NCBI RefSeq assembly: GCF_000764305.2
Contig: NW_025946654.1
Location: 248,001 to 312,000, forward strand
Direction: 5' to 3'
Length of the DNA stretch: 64,000 bases
Source: Hyalella azteca
Lineage: Eukaryota > Arthropoda > Malacostraca > Amphipoda > Hyalellidae
The notes under the pieces are model-generated. The model ran no database searches and was not told the origin of the DNA. It worked only from the letters and a program-made list of their open reading frames with translations. Positions within the stretch are counted from its first letter, which is position 1; the number at the start of each line of letters is the position of its first letter. Shown here one piece after another: positions 1 to 12,728 of the stretch. A program made the position numbers and the translations under genes.

Positions 1-81
1 CGGCACGCGAGGTCCCACGTACAGCCTCGTCGCCACGCGACTGGAGGCCGACGTCGGGAGGCCGAGATAATATCGCAGCAG
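1..81 (+). other. possible partial exon at window edge
   Basis: The first 81 bases are far more GC-rich than what follows and end in CAGCAG followed by GTGAAT, a fair splice donor. Two forward frames are open from the window edge to that donor. Composition and one splice motif are the only support. It could also be a chance GC-rich patch. Confidence 0.2.
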
Positions 82-404
82 GTGAATTTGCCGTGCATGC
101 ACGCGTCAAATGCAGCTGATTAGCCCGGCAATGAGGCGTGAGTTTTGTATCCTGGAAAATAATAATTTTCAGACATTGAGTGAAATATTGAGGCATGAGT
201 TTTGTATGCTCTGATGTTGCTGCTGAAAGTTTTGACCCAAGAGAATTTCGCAACACAGATCATTTAAAACGCCCAGGCGCGTGTCTGGGTAACTATGTTC
301 ATTGAGTTTAATATTGAGGTTACAAAAACCTAGAGACTTTACATTTTGTGTCGTCGTAGCCATAGAAATCTTAATAAGATGCTAGCTATTCTTTCATAAT
401 TTTT

Positions 405-1030
405 AGCAGCGGATTCAAATTCACGTTTCATTCGTAACGGCATGCGTCGTGAATGTATTCTGTCTTCTTATTCTGTCTTACCATTACCATTATTCTGCCT
501 TTAGAACTTTAATACAGGTCTTAAGGTCTCAAAGTCATGGTCTTGCAGTTACCGGTATAACTGTGTACTCAATTATTGTAGGTACCTGGATGATAATGAC
601 ACTTGACTCAATAAAAATTCAACGTGAGATTCAGAAAAAGTATAATATCGAGGATTGAATTTGACTTTTCTTTCTGTTAATTGCAAATCTGACATAATTC
701 AGTTACAAAAATAAGTTCAATTTTAATCCGCATCCCGTTCCTGAAGCTTTTTTTTTCAAACGAATTTTCGTAGTCACTATAGACTAAAAATTTTACTAGT
801 TTTAACTTATCTCAATCACAATCGAAACACAGCAATTTAGTAAGGAATTGTACAAATGTACACGGGCAGCAGGATTGATATTGTTAAAGAAAACACATGA
901 AAGGAAAACGAATGCATGCCCATGTCAAATTACAAAAATTATATTTCAGTACTTTGCATTGAGTAATGATGACCCGCTAAAAAAATCGGGTGCTGTTTCT
1001 GTGCACCATTGCTTTCTGCATGCATTCGTC
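405..1030 (+). repeat. dispersed repeat, copy 1
   Basis: This segment is homologous to 2,094-2,835 with clear divergence and several indels. Shared landmarks are the GCGGATTCAAATTCACG motif at its start and the stretch around CGAATGCATGCCCATG at its end. Short ORFs inside are not conserved in frame between the copies, so I see no gene. Confidence 0.75.
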
Positions 1031-1458
1031 GTCGCCAAATAATTCATTTCGGAGCGCTGCCTTAATGCGCGGAACGGATACCCATGACGCGGACAGCACT
1101 AATGAGCATCGTAGCCGTGCCGCTGATTGTGGTCTATTGACCATCTGCAAACTTCTGGAGGTTCAGCTCATCGTTCTAGGTGTTATTTCATCGACACGAT
1201 TAAATGTCGAAGCCATGATGTTTTCGGTAGTTTCCATAGGGATGGTTTAATTTATGCTCAACAAATTTTAAAATGAGGCAGAGGAATTATTTCGCTGGAG
1301 GAATCATTTCGTGTTCAAGGAACATGTATTTTATGAGAACAACTTGACATCCGACGCATCCATGATTACTGTCATAGTTCCACTAATCACCATGATTGCT
1401 GGACTTTGAGACTTTCATCTAGTCACTCTCTAACATTAAAAATGCATTTATAATTTAA

Positions 1459-1522
1459 GCCAGCGGATTCTAATTCACGTTTCATTCGCAACGGCATGCA
1501 TCGTGAATGTATTCTGTGTTCT
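1459..1522 (+). repeat. third copy of the repeat's left end
   Basis: About 60 bases starting GCGGATTCTAATTCACG match only the left ends of the repeats at 405 and 2,094. The rest of the repeat is missing, so this is a truncated copy or a terminal motif shared by an unclassified element. Confidence 0.6.
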
Positions 1523-2093
1523 TGATAAACTTTATAGAAATACTAGTGCAAAAAGAACATTATGATGCTAGTCCCGCATTGACAAGTGTAATAACGCATA
1601 TTCATATTTAAAGGGATTTTGGTGGACTCAATTTCATTCTGATGTCGCTCTTGTTTTATTACAACACTTCTCTTTAACTTCACTTCTTGTTGCTTGTTAG
1701 TCTACTACAAATCTTATAATCGATATTTAACACACTTCTACCTGTCCAATCGATCTGAAATTTTGTCGGAGACAATGCTTGAATCAATTGACAGAATAAA
1801 TAATTTGAAAAATTAAAAAGATTTGCAAAATTAAACAAAAATGTAACAAATAATTTTCAAATAATAGAAAATAAAATACGAAATTAATTGTATATGCATG
1901 CGTAACATCAGAGACACAGGCCTCTTTAGAAGTGTTGTCTTTAAAAAGTTTTTTTAAGCGCATATTTTTATTATAGATGTAAATACATAACCAATGTTTG
2001 TGTGCATCGCATACGGTATTTCAATGCTGAAATGGTTTAAATTTTGATAAAACATCGCTCTTCATAATATTCCTACTTGCTTTTTCATGATTC

Positions 2094-2835
2094 AAAACAG
2101 CGGATTTAAATTCACGTTTTATTACTAACGGCATGCGTTGCGAATGTATTCTAACTTCGTATTCTATCTTTACAACTTTAACTTTGCAATTTTCTTATGG
2201 GGCCATACTTTCAAAACTCGCTAAGTGAACGTAAGTACTTACGCTCTATTTTCTCGTTTATGATTGGTGGATTTTGCTTGAAAGCCCGTCATTGATTGGC
2301 TGATGAACTTACGATCTCTTAACTTTTTTTGAAAGTATGGGCCCCGGTCTCTAAGTCATGGTCTTGCAGTTATCGGTATTACTGTACTCAATTATTGTAC
2401 CTGAATGATATTGAAATTTGATTCAATCAAAATCCAATGTGAAATTCAGAGAATATTGAGGACTGACTTTGACTTTTTTTAACTGCAAATCTGACACAAT
2501 TCAGTTGAAAAAATTAAATTTTGATCGGTATGCCGACCCTGATTTTCTAATTCAGACGAATTGTTGGAGTCACTATAACAACTACGTTTGTTGTATCTCT
2601 GTTGTTTTGACTACGTGATTGTTGTATCTCAATCACAATCGAAACAAAGCAATTCAGTAGGGAATAATGCAAATATACACGGGCGGCAGGATCGATTGGT
2701 AAAGAAAACATGTGAAAAGAAAACGAATGCATGCCCATGCCAAATTACGAAAATTATATTTCAGTACATTGCATTGAATAATGTTGACCGGCTAAAAGGA
2801 ATTGGTGCTTTTTCTGTGCAGCAATTTGTCTGTAT
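2094..2835 (+). repeat. dispersed repeat, copy 2, split by a short inverted-repeat element
   Basis: Homologous to 405-1,030 but interrupted by the 147-bp inverted-repeat element at 2,199-2,345. Homology resumes right after it, near GTCATGGTCTTGCAGTT, so copy 1 approximates the empty site. No coding potential is conserved. Confidence 0.75.
2199..2345. mobile_element. MITE-like element, about 147 bp
   Basis: The ends form a terminal inverted repeat: GGGGCCATACTTTCAAAA on the left, and TTTTGAAAGTATGGGCCCC on the right, which is its reverse complement with a one-base indel. The middle has no ORF and includes a small palindrome around CGTAAGTACTTACG. Absence from the paralogous copy at 405-1,030 supports insertion. 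Superfamily and target-site duplication are not clear. Confidence 0.65.
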
Positions 2836-5800
2836 TTCTTGATTTGCCTTTACAATAGAACATTACCTTAACCTGAATTAGCCTAACCTAACATGATATT
2901 TCGCATATAGGATCAAAATTAGATGGTTTGATTCTTCATTCAAAATTTTCAGCGAATTACTAAATAAATACGTTTATTTTATAAATGTAAGAAAAACGTT
3001 TGAACTTTAAAATTGAATGCACTACTCTTATTTGTCTAAAAAATTACTCTCCGTGACCATTATTCTTGTTAATGCGTCTCTAAGTAACTGTCATGATCAC
3101 TTTAAATCCACAAAAGTTGTGATATTTTGGTAGAAATCGAGTAATTTTCTTACGCAAGCCCTATTAATCACTAATATTTTTCTAGTTTATCACAAATTTA
3201 CGAACTATATTTAATTTTCACTCATAACACGCGTTTTCCTATGACGCTGCTGTGGTTATATAACACTATCAATAATAACACTATAAAACATTAACAAACA
3301 CAATTGGTACGCAAAATGTTTCGTGTATATCACAATTATGAAAAAAAATATTTTTACGTAGAGAAAAACGATTTTTCCTGCCACGAGCTGGAATAACAAT
3401 CAGTTTTTTTGCGCTTCCCCTTTTTATTCTATCTCCTTTATTTCTCCGGCAGCGAGTTGGATGATCGATTTGAAATTATTTCTTTTCCAATTTAAAGCCC
3501 CATTATTTATTATTATTTATTTTCCCATTATTTAATTATTCCTTTTCGTATTTAGACACATTACTCCACTTGTACTGGATAATTCAAAATAGGGTTTTAT
3601 AAGAAACAAGCATTCCTTCACTCTTCAGAGACTCCGATGACCTAACTTCTGATAGCGATACTGTGTAAGTGGAACAATATTGGTAATGGTTATAAAACAA
3701 CTGTAGCTCAGTAGAAATTTCTTCAGTTTTTATTTAAATGAGGTTCAAGGATCAAATTTGAAGTCAACTTCGTTTCTGGCTATTAATTGAACGGTGTGGA
3801 CAAGGTTTTCTTGGTTGTGTCTCCAATATAAAGAAATTGAGGCAGCTGCCGGGTCGTCAGCGTATACGTGAAACGCACGTAAGTTATGCCCCGTCGCCTC
3901 GGTTTTGTTCTGAAGTAGAAAAGAAAAATACTCTTAAATTGCTGCTTATAAAGAAATATAAATAACTAATTAGCATTACAAAATAGTGTTTCATTAAAAA
4001 TTGAATAACTCTATAGGCGTCTAATTCACATCATACATTCCTCATTAGTTGCACCTTTAAACAAAACAAAGAACCACCTCGTATCAATTAAAACTTCATC
4101 AAAAACTTAGTTTAAAAAAAGTGGGGGGCGCGCTGCCCCACGTTACCCTAAATACTATTTAGTCTACGAACGTTATCAAAGGTTCAGTGGTTTAATGTTT
4201 AACTGCTCACTTCGCTGTCGAAACTCGATTTTGAACTTATCACAAATATGTTGAGAGCCCAATAATGGCTTATTGTTACATCTTAATTTTTTATACGAGG
4301 CAGATCTTACCAAATTGATGTCAAAATATTCAGATAACAGCGCTTCAAATTATCGAGAATCAGCAAATACTATAATTAGTGTCTGATATTTTGCAAATAG
4401 ATGTTAGTCATTCATTCTTGGACGACACAAGGGTGATTGTTCACACGGATGAAAATTTCTATCAGTTCCCCACATTCGTTAGGAAAATAACGAAAACTTC
4501 AGCTATGAGTCACGTAGTAGGTGAGTAAATCATGTGTCATGAGATGGGCCACTTTTGTCCTTAATCTGTTCGATTAACCCGAAAAATTTTTCAACGATTC
4601 GATCGATTAACCCGATTAACCCAAAAAAAAGCTTCACTTAACATCCAGTTAGGTAGATCGATGCGATCAACAAAAATCCATTTAATTATAGGCAACAGTC
4701 ATTAGAAAATATTTAATTGTAATCAAAAGTTCTCAAGGGATGATAAAGCATGGCACCAACATTTGAATAAGATAATTATCTTTGTTGCTAAATTAGTAAA
4801 AGGAGTCAGTCTTGTCCTGCATTATTCAATTAAATATTTTTAGTATAGTTATACATGAGTATATAGAGTCAAACAGCGAGTAGTGTTCAACTGTGCATGA
4901 GGCGTGTTAAATGATAGCGCGAACTACGAGCGTGTTAAATGATAGGGGTTGTGTAATCCATTTTCAGAAGGAATGTCCATTGAATTACATTCATTCATTG
5001 CTATCTGTTCCATGTACTGTGCTGTGTGACAGGGCCTAACATTGATAAAATCCTGCTTAGGAACTTTCTTTGTTGAACTTGTGTTGTGATTTTAATCGAA
5101 CCATGAGGCATTTTTTCTTCTCATCTTGACCAGCGTGCAGTGTCTGTTGTAATGTTTTCTTTTTTTTAGACTAATTCAAAGTTCTAAAATGTTAGATTCT
5201 TCAATGGGAATTTGGCTTTGAAATTTATTTAGTTTCCATGTGATTAACTGGTGATAAAAAGCTATCAAAATCTACAGGCGCCTCATTAGGTTTTCCGTTG
5301 AGATTTCTGTATATTTTAGGGAGATATTAGTTTCTTCAGTGTATACTTCTAAACGAAGTTCGTGGTAATTAATGCCCATGAGCTACCGCGGTTCTAATTT
5401 TCACGCGTGTCGTGTTTTATTTTTATTAAGTGAATTCAAAGTATTAAGTATTGCGAGCAATCAAAATCTTCGGATGAAAAACAAAATAATATCTCTAAAG
5501 CAATCGTGATTATTATTTGATGACATTGATTCTGAGCAACAATCGCATAAATGACATTGATATATCTATCCATGTTTTTCAATGTTCGTTCCCAGAAGTC
5601 ATGTGCGACACTAAGAAATTCTCAGCAGCACTGCACAGGTTCCACTTAAAAGGCCCCGACAATGGTTGAATTAATAATAATATTAATTAATATTAATTCA
5701 ACCATGGCCCCGACCGCGGTAGAGTTTCGTTCTCGACTAACATTTTTGTCGAGAACTGCAGACGCTCGCTGCTCTTGTCAACAGTTTGTCGACAGATGAG

Positions 5801-7116
5801 GGCTGCTAATGACTCTGCTGCTTGCCGATTCCTTAAAGAAATGTATTGAGCCAATTTAGCTTGAGTTAAGTATTTTTTATCTTGTTAGGATTTGGAATTT
5901 TTTTCATCAAGTAATTTGATTGAGAAATGGAGATAATATATAAAACAATATATAAGTAGCATTGCAATCTCGTATAAAATTTCATAGACGCATAATCTCA
6001 AAGAACAATATTCAGTAAAAACTAAACTTGTAAAATAGTGCTGTAAAACTCACTATTTGATCATTTAATGAAGGCTCGCGCTATGAATTCTTGGACTACC
6101 GTAAAAGAAATTCCATTGATCGCTGAACGAAGGACGATGACAAGACATTAAGATGTTCGTAAGGGCATATCAAAATACTGGAGAAAATTATACCCGACAG
6201 AAATGAAATGATGTACGAGGATAATGCATCGAATTTTTAATAATAGATATCCACTACTGACAGCGCTAGATACATTGAACTTACACATTGACGTTCAACT
6301 TATGAATATGATTTGAACAAACTTACGTTCAGCACTAAACAATCATTATTATAATAACAGATTTTTTAGAAATATATTTCCTCATTCATCTTATTTTAAT
6401 ATCTCACCTCATACCTATAATTGCAATCCTATATATTCTCACACTTTTCTTGTATTATGACATATATTTTTCAATATAATAAGCCGACAGGAACAGAATA
6501 AAACAATAAATGAAAATTAATCATTCATAATACTGGTGAAATACTGCTGCCCAAAAATTTGAGTGATTGTAGGCGAACGAACACTCAAGTAGCCAAGATA
6601 CATACAACATATTTGATGCCAGAAGAAAATATAAGCAAATAGAATCAATAATTTCATGTTAAGGTTTAAGGTCAATTTCAACGCCATCGTAATTACCCAT
6701 AAGATTGAGAATCCCAGCCTCACATTAAATTCCCCAATATCGCCTAAAAATTACTCTAACACAACAAATACGTATATCCCAGCGTGCAAGTAAATTACTA
6801 CATTGTTGTAAGTTTTCAACTTACCTCAATTTCCAACGTAAACTACTCAAATCTCAGCTGATTACCGCACTGCTGTAGGTCCTCACATGGACGTAACTCT
6901 CGCATCGTCGTAAATTCTCATATCTCTTTAAATATATACGACACAGCTGACCAGTAACAATAAATGAGTTTACTTTAATTTCCATAACATCAAAATACTC
7001 AGCCCCTTCCAAACTGAATTTTTTTTAAATTACGCCGCTTCGACCATCTTACCATGATGTGAACGCGAGATATTATTAGTGTGATTATTATCTTCAACTT
7101 TTATGGTACTCTTCAA
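2836..7116. other. gene-poor AT-rich stretch downstream of UNC80
   Basis: I see no coding exon with supported splice sites here. It holds AT-rich sequence, a short CCTAACCTAAC run near 2,885, three loose copies of CGATTAACCC near 4,570-4,620, and small inverted repeats near 5.7 kb. On the minus strand the part nearest 7.1 kb would hold the UNC80 3' UTR. Its polyadenylation site cannot be fixed from sequence. Confidence 0.5.
5652..5714. repeat. hairpin flanked by a 9-bp direct repeat
   Basis: ATGGTTGAATTAATA (5,662-5,676) and its exact reverse complement (5,691-5,705) form a 15-bp stem. The stem is bracketed by GGCCCCGAC at 5,652-5,660 and 5,706-5,714. The arrangement resembles a tiny insertion with target duplication or a templated-repair scar. 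Another 9-bp stem, GTTCTCGAC/GTCGAGAAC, lies at 5,729-5,756. Confidence 0.6.
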
Positions 7117-7120
7117 TTTT

Positions 7121-7283
7121 GACATGGAGCAAAACTTGGTGGAATTTCGCATCAAATTCTACATGGAGTAAAACTTGGTGGAGTTTCACATCAAATTCTA
7201 CATGGAGTAAAACTTGGTGGAACTTCACATCAAATTCTACATGGAGTAGAACTTGGTGGAACTTCGCATCAAATTCTACATGG
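7121..7283 (-). repeat. 39-bp tandem array starting at the UNC80 stop codon
   Basis: About four and a half units of 39 bp. On the minus strand each unit begins with TTCTACTCCATGTAG, that is the last codons FYSM plus the stop, and continues into 3' UTR. The unit length is a multiple of three, which is why the plus strand shows a long but meaningless Trp/Ser-rich reading frame. Confidence 0.85.
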
Positions 7284-7482
7284 AGTAGAACTGAGTGGCC
7301 GCGGAGCTCTGCAGTTCAATTTGTCCCATTTTGAACTGTAGCCTCTTGAGCCAGACGTGGAGACTATGGGGGGAGTGCAGTAGAGGCGTCCAGAGAGGCA
7401 GGAGCCTTGTCAGGACGGTCGAGCCACACTCCTGCAGCGCCTCCAGCAGCGACAAGAAGTGCAGACTCACCATCTCACCCAA
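7276..7482 (-). CDS. UNC80: UNC80 x26 (5' part) joined to terminal exon x27, with stop
   Basis: On the minus strand an acceptor (CGTCAG) at 7,483 opens a frame with LGEMVSLHF and LEALQECGST, typical of the UNC80 C-terminal region. It continues without break into the conserved terminal peptide around QFKMGQIELQSS and ends FYSM-stop at 7,276. Compared with the second x26 at 9,350-9,475, the last four codons and the donor of x26 are missing: sequence passes from CTGCACTCCCCCCAT straight into AGTCTCCACG. Either this is a fused exon, or the pyrimidine-rich x26 remnant ending CCCCATAG acts as the acceptor of x27 and x26 is taken from 9.4 kb. UNC80 links UNC79 and the NALCN channel in the neuronal membrane complex. 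Confidence 0.8.
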   Translation of the reverse strand: MGEMVSLHFLSLLEALQECGSTVLTRLLPLWTPLLHSPHSLHVWLKRLQFKMGQIELQSSAATQFYSM

Positions 7483-7705
7483 CTGACGGCATTCAGTTCA
7501 CAATATTTAACACTGAATATGAATGAAATACATATTTTCATTTCACGCATATCTGAACCCTCCAGAAAACCTTAATATACTCCGTTAATTTCTATTTTGT
7601 TCTTCGTCTCCTGGTAGGTGAAGAAAATAAATTTTGGTTTACAATTTCATAGTGTTTTTAGCCAACCTCTTGTAGAAAAAATCCTCTACTCGACAAGTTA
7701 AAAAA

Positions 7706-7886
7706 TATATAACTCAGAACTCACTGCAGTGAATGACAAAGAGCGAATTTTCTCGTCGACGAAAACGTGAAGTCACGGACGGACGGACAGAGAGACGGAC
7801 GGACGGACAGACGGACAGGCAGACAGACGGACGGACGGACATGGTGAGCACAATAGTGCATTTTTCCATAAATGAGAAAAGGCGCT
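7706..7886 (+). mobile_element. short dispersed element with (ACGG)n core, copy 1
   Basis: One of four related insertions (also 31.7, 43.8 and 50.1 kb). They share a left end around ACTCACTGCAGTGA, an internal CGACGAAAACGTGA block, a variable GGAC/ACGG microsatellite and a right end around CATAAATGAG and GCGCTAAAAAT. The paralogous site near 9,690 lacks it and reads straight through an A-run, so insertion is into AAAAA(T). No ORF is conserved. Confidence 0.75.
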
Positions 7887-9171
7887 AAAAATGGGACTGC
7901 CATATAGATTAAGCGACGTGCAGCTTCTAAAACCTGTAAATGTACAGCTAATCGCTACCTTTGAAATTTACTAGCCTTGTTTTCTCCCTTTTTGGAGAAT
8001 TACTTTAGTTCAAACTTTAAATTAATACAAATGTATAATCATAGCCAAAGATACTCTTAATATATAATGTTTGGGATCCTAGAATGTATCTATAAACAGA
8101 ACTAAACAATCAACATAAACAGAACTAGAATTGCTTTATAATGAAGATAAATCAATGCAAACAACACTTTATTTGTACAGAACATAACATCAGAGCATAT
8201 AAAATTCTTTCAATATTTTTGTCATTCAACTCCCACCATTTCTATTACAAAAAATATCGAAATCTATAAATGAATTGGATTTTCGAAAGAGGGAAAGGAA
8301 AAATGACAAACTTTTCCACCTGTAAAATTTACAGAAATAATATACTATCATCCACAAACTCTACAATTATGAAGCAAACTAATAATATTTACATATCTAC
8401 TTCAACAATGGCTACTGTTAATATTCCTACAGACAATGCCAAAATTAATCGAACTAAAATTACACCAACGATGGTCATGACAAAGATGACTGAAATTACA
8501 ATTTTTGCGTGAATGATATACAGAAAAAACGAGCACTGATTTTAAATGCATGAAAAATTCTGATGAGACTAACTAGTAATAATTATATAAGATGTTTGCA
8601 TACAAAATATGAATAATGCAAAAGATGCCATTAGCAATTATTTTGCACCGCGTTTGGTGGATTCAAAGTTAAATTATGGCTGACACATTCTTCACTTTCG
8701 CTCGTGAGCTGTAACAATTTTTATCAATATGGACCAAAATAACTTGAAATTTGACAAGAGCTTCATCAGAGGAAGGGCATTAGGGCATGCAGGGCAATTT
8801 GCTAAGGGCATTGATTCAAATGTTATATCAGTGCCAGCAATTAAAAAATGGCAAAATATTGTTTCCATGCCATGAAGCGTTTCCGGCGAATAAGTTTACT
8901 TCTTCATATTCTTATAATCGATCCGTTCAACGACTTATAAATAAATTGCTGATGTTGGGAGCTGAAGAAGCCGTTGTAGTAATTGGCAGGAGGAAATCGT
9001 TGACAAATATTGAAGAATATTTTCTTAAATTTATTCTTATGAGGAAAGTATGATAGGTTCAAGAAATGACATGATAATGAAATTTAAAAATATCAATCGT
9101 CAGCTATGGAAAGATCGGGTTCCAAAGGCTGGACATCTTGTGAATCAAGTCACGAAAAGTTCAAGAATCGG

Positions 9172-9305
9172 CAACAGGCCATGGGCCTATTTCTTCAATG
9201 CCGACACTTCTATTCTATTATATTATATGATGTTTATGATGTTTATGATGTTTATGAACAGGCCATGGGCCTATTTCTTCAATGCCGACACTTCTATTCT
9301 ATTAT
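9172..9305 (+). repeat. short direct repeat with ATGATGTTT core
   Basis: A 49-bp segment starting CAACAGGCCATGGGCC occurs at about 9,172 and again at about 9,256, separated by several units of ATGATGTTT. It lies in the duplicated non-coding region beside the second x26. Confidence 0.7.
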
Positions 9306-9349
9306 AAGTCAACCTAATCTTGTTCACAAGTCAGGCAGTTGAGGCCCAC

Positions 9350-9475
9350 CTTGCCGTGATGGGGGGAGTGCAGTAGAGGCGTCCAGAGAGGCAGGAGCCT
9401 TGTCAGGACGGTCGAGCCACACTCCTGCAGCGCCTCCAGCAGCGACAAGAAGTGAAGACTCACCATCTCACCCAA
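9350..9475 (-). CDS. UNC80: UNC80 x26, complete copy
   Basis: A 126-bp, 42-codon exon, phase 0 at both ends. The acceptor is CGTCAG and the donor is GGCAAG followed by GTGGGC. The peptide has LEALQECGSTVLTRLLPLW and ends SPHHGK. It follows x25 in phase. It is the intact counterpart of the truncated x26 at 7.4 kb, identical at the protein level over the shared part. Confidence 0.8.
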
Positions 9476-10876
9476 CTGACGGCATCAGTTTACAATATTT
9501 AACACTGAATATAAATGAAATACATATTTTCATTTAACTCATATCTGAATCCTTCAGAAAGCCTTAATATACTCCGTTAATTTCTATTTTGTTCTTCGTC
9601 TCCTGGTAGGTGAAGAAAATAAACTTTGGTCTACTACTTCAGAATATTTTTATTCAACCTCTTGTAGACAGAAATCCTCAACTTAATCAGTAAAAAAATG
9701 GGACTGTCATATAGATTAAACGACGTGCAGCTTCTAAAACTTGTAAATGTACAGCTAATCGCTACCAAAACAAGTCGAGAGCTAAGAAGCTAGTCGGCAC
9801 AAAGCATAATACAATTAATAAGAAAACAGGATGCAGCTTCAATAAATGCAAGTCTCCACAAGCTCTTATATAGAATCACTTCATTATTGTTTATTCATCC
9901 ATCAGCCACCTGCAGTTCATGTTATGATTCAAACCGACAGACGCCAATTTATAACACCAACTTTGAAATTTACTAGCCTTATTTTCTCTCCGTTTGGAGA
10001 ATTCCTTTGATTCAAACTTCGAATTAATACAAATGAAGAAGCATAGCCAAAGATACTCTTAATATATAATGGTTGGAATCCTAGAATGTATCTATAAACC
10101 GAATTAAACAATCAACATAAACAGAACAAGAATTGCTTCATAATGAAGATAAATGAATGCAAATGGCACTTCATTTGTACAGAACATCAGAGCATAGAAA
10201 ATTCTTGCAATATTTTTGTCATTCAACTCCCACCATTTCTATTGAAAAAAATATCGAAATCTATAAATGAATTGGAAAGAAGGTAAGGAAAAATGACGAA
10301 CTTTTCTTACTGCAGTATTCACAAAAATAATAGGGTACTATCATCCACAACCTCTACAATTGCGATGTGAACAAATATTATTTACATATCTACTTAAACA
10401 ATGGCTACTGTTAATATTCCTACAGACAATGACAAATATTAATTAAACTAAAATTACACCAACGATGGTCATGACAAAGATGACTGAAATTACAATTTTT
10501 GTTTGAATAATATACAGAAAAAACGAGCACTGATTACAAATGCATGAAAAATTCTGATGAAACCAACTAGCAATAATTATATAAGATCTTTGCATTCAAA
10601 ATATGAATAATGCAAAAGATGCCATTAGCAATTATTTTGCGCTGCGTTTGGTGGATTCAAAGTTAAATTATGGCTGACACATTCTTCACTTTCGCTGGTA
10701 AGCTGTAACAATTTTTATCAATATGGACCAAAATAACTTGAAATTTTACAAGAGCTTCATCAGAGGAAGGGCTTTAGGGCATGCAGGGCAATTTGCTAAG
10801 GGCATTGATTCAAATGTTATATCAGTGCTAGCAATTAAAAAATTTCAAAATATTGTTTCCATGCCATGAAGCGTTT

Positions 10877-11582
10877 GTGGTGATTTGCACTAGTATTACT
10901 CTTGAATGTCATAATTACTTTTATTAAACCTTCAAACTCGTGGTTATCGACCTCTGTAACAATATATTGCTTAATTGTCTTGATCTCGATTACGTATTTC
11001 GGATTTCATCAATTTCACTTTGAACCATTATAAAAATATGCAGTAGTTAATCAATTTTGAGCACCAATAACACTCGTGCTATTACTGAATGATGAAGTTT
11101 AGTAAATGTCGAAATTATTTTATGTTAAATCGTACCAGAAAATATTGTGAAATTTCTAAGAATGCCAGTGGAGAACCATCTGCCAATCGCGCATCGGGTA
11201 GCTAAGTCATTTTCTAGACGGCGCCGTGGGGTGAACATCTACTAAGGGGTAAGCTGCTAAGTTCTTCACTGGAATTAAATTCTTTTAATGCAATTGAGTA
11301 TTCCAGGTAGCCGAAATGAATAAATTGCTAAATTGTGTTTTATATTCTTTTGATATTGTTACTCCAATATGTTCATGTCATGTTTGTATTCTAATGACCA
11401 ACCGCCCGCAGGTGTTGGTCGTGCCGTCATTCTTCATCCCATCAATAAACACACAGAACCTTCATATTCGTTACTCCATCCTACTTGATACATATTTTCT
11501 ACAATCAATTAAGGAAGAGGGACGGCGAAATCTTATTCATTTCCGACCTTTTAAGAAAACCAAAACCCTCTTCCTAAATGTT
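10877..11582. other. segment present in only one of the two tandem copies
   Basis: About 700 bp interrupts the second copy between GAAGCGTTT and the TTCCGGCGAATAAG block that are contiguous in the first copy near 8,880. It has a 92-codon plus-strand ORF with no recognisable domain. No terminal repeats are evident, so insertion here and deletion in the first copy are both possible. Confidence 0.5.
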
Positions 11583-12728
11583 TCCGGCGAATAAGCTTAC
11601 TTCTTCATATTCCTAAATAGATCCGTTCAACGACTTATAAATGAATTGCTGATGTTGGGAGCTGAAGAAATCGTTTTAGTAATTGGCAGGAGGAAATTGT
11701 TCACGAATATGGAAGAATATTTTCTTAAGTTTATTCTTATGAGGAAAGTATGACAGATTCAGGAAATGACATGATAATGAAATTTAAAAATATGTGTAAA
11801 ATCCATCAATTTTTCAGAAGTCTGATTAATTACTTTAAAATTAAATTATTAAAGCAAGATGCTACGTTCCTCGACCACGATAAGCAATGCGAACGGTCGA
11901 GCAACAAACATGTATTCTAAATTATATGATAATAATCTAATATAAGTGCAAAGTCGTACATATTACTGTACTGTAATATTGTTCGTACAAAATACTGTTA
12001 GGCATGCTAAAGTTCAAGAGGAAGGCAATTGGTAATTAACGCTACCTGCAGGGACTCGTTTTCCTGTGGAGACAAATCAGGGTTAATGGGTTGCTACTGG
12101 CATCGAGGGTTATATATAACAGCAATTTTAACGTGACTTTTCTCTTGCAGACTATTATACGTAAATGAAATTAAGGTATAAATAATACGTGCGTGTTTCA
12201 ATTGACAGTGCAACACGAACTTTCAGCTTAAAATTGTGTTGTGAACACAAATATTAGTTTATTTAAATAAATACTGAATAAGTGTTTGCAGAATAAGCCC
12301 ATCGGTAAAATGTCTGTACAATACTAATCATTTAACATTTAACGACAAATTAATACTAAATACCATGAGTAGCCTTACGCACGTAGTCCTCTTACAGTAA
12401 TCCAGCCTTATTGTTAAAAAGGTAATAATTTATTAATAATTAGGGGAAACGAAAAAAACACACTCAACAAAAACAGGCTATTAAAAAAAGTTGTACTAGT
12501 GCATACTCTACTGGAAGAATGTATGTAGTATTCAAACATATCTTAATGAGACACTCGTGACGGGCTGAACAAACAGTTAAGGTACGGGATGAAAGGTATC
12601 ACTTAATTGTTATCATCATTAACAAATAATGAACCATCTTTTCGTCTGCAAAATCAAATGAGAATAATATAAGGCATGATAAGATTTACGAACAATATGA
12701 AGCAAAATGGAGGTTATACTTGGATGAA

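Larger units (their letters stand above)
7366..11790. repeat. tandem duplication of about 2 kb around x26
   Basis: Sequence from x26 at 7,366 to about 9,090 is repeated from about 9,358 to 11,790. Differences are an ACGG-type element present only in the first copy (7,706-7,886) and about 700 bp present only in the second (10,877-11,582). The non-exonic parts have several short ORFs that are not kept between copies. I see no gene in 7,640-9,340 or 9,640-12,700. Confidence 0.8.

Noticed and set aside
2868..2895. Telomere-like CCTAACCTAAC
   Set aside because: Only about two units; short runs of this kind are common in arthropod introns. Not a telomere or an internal telomeric array.
7119..7334. 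Plus-strand Trp-rich repeat ORF
   Set aside because: The 39-bp repeat at the UNC80 stop read on the wrong strand.
8270..8512. 80-codon Thr/Asn-rich ORF
   Set aside because: The paralogous sequence near 10.27-10.5 kb has frameshifting indels and stops, so the frame is not conserved.
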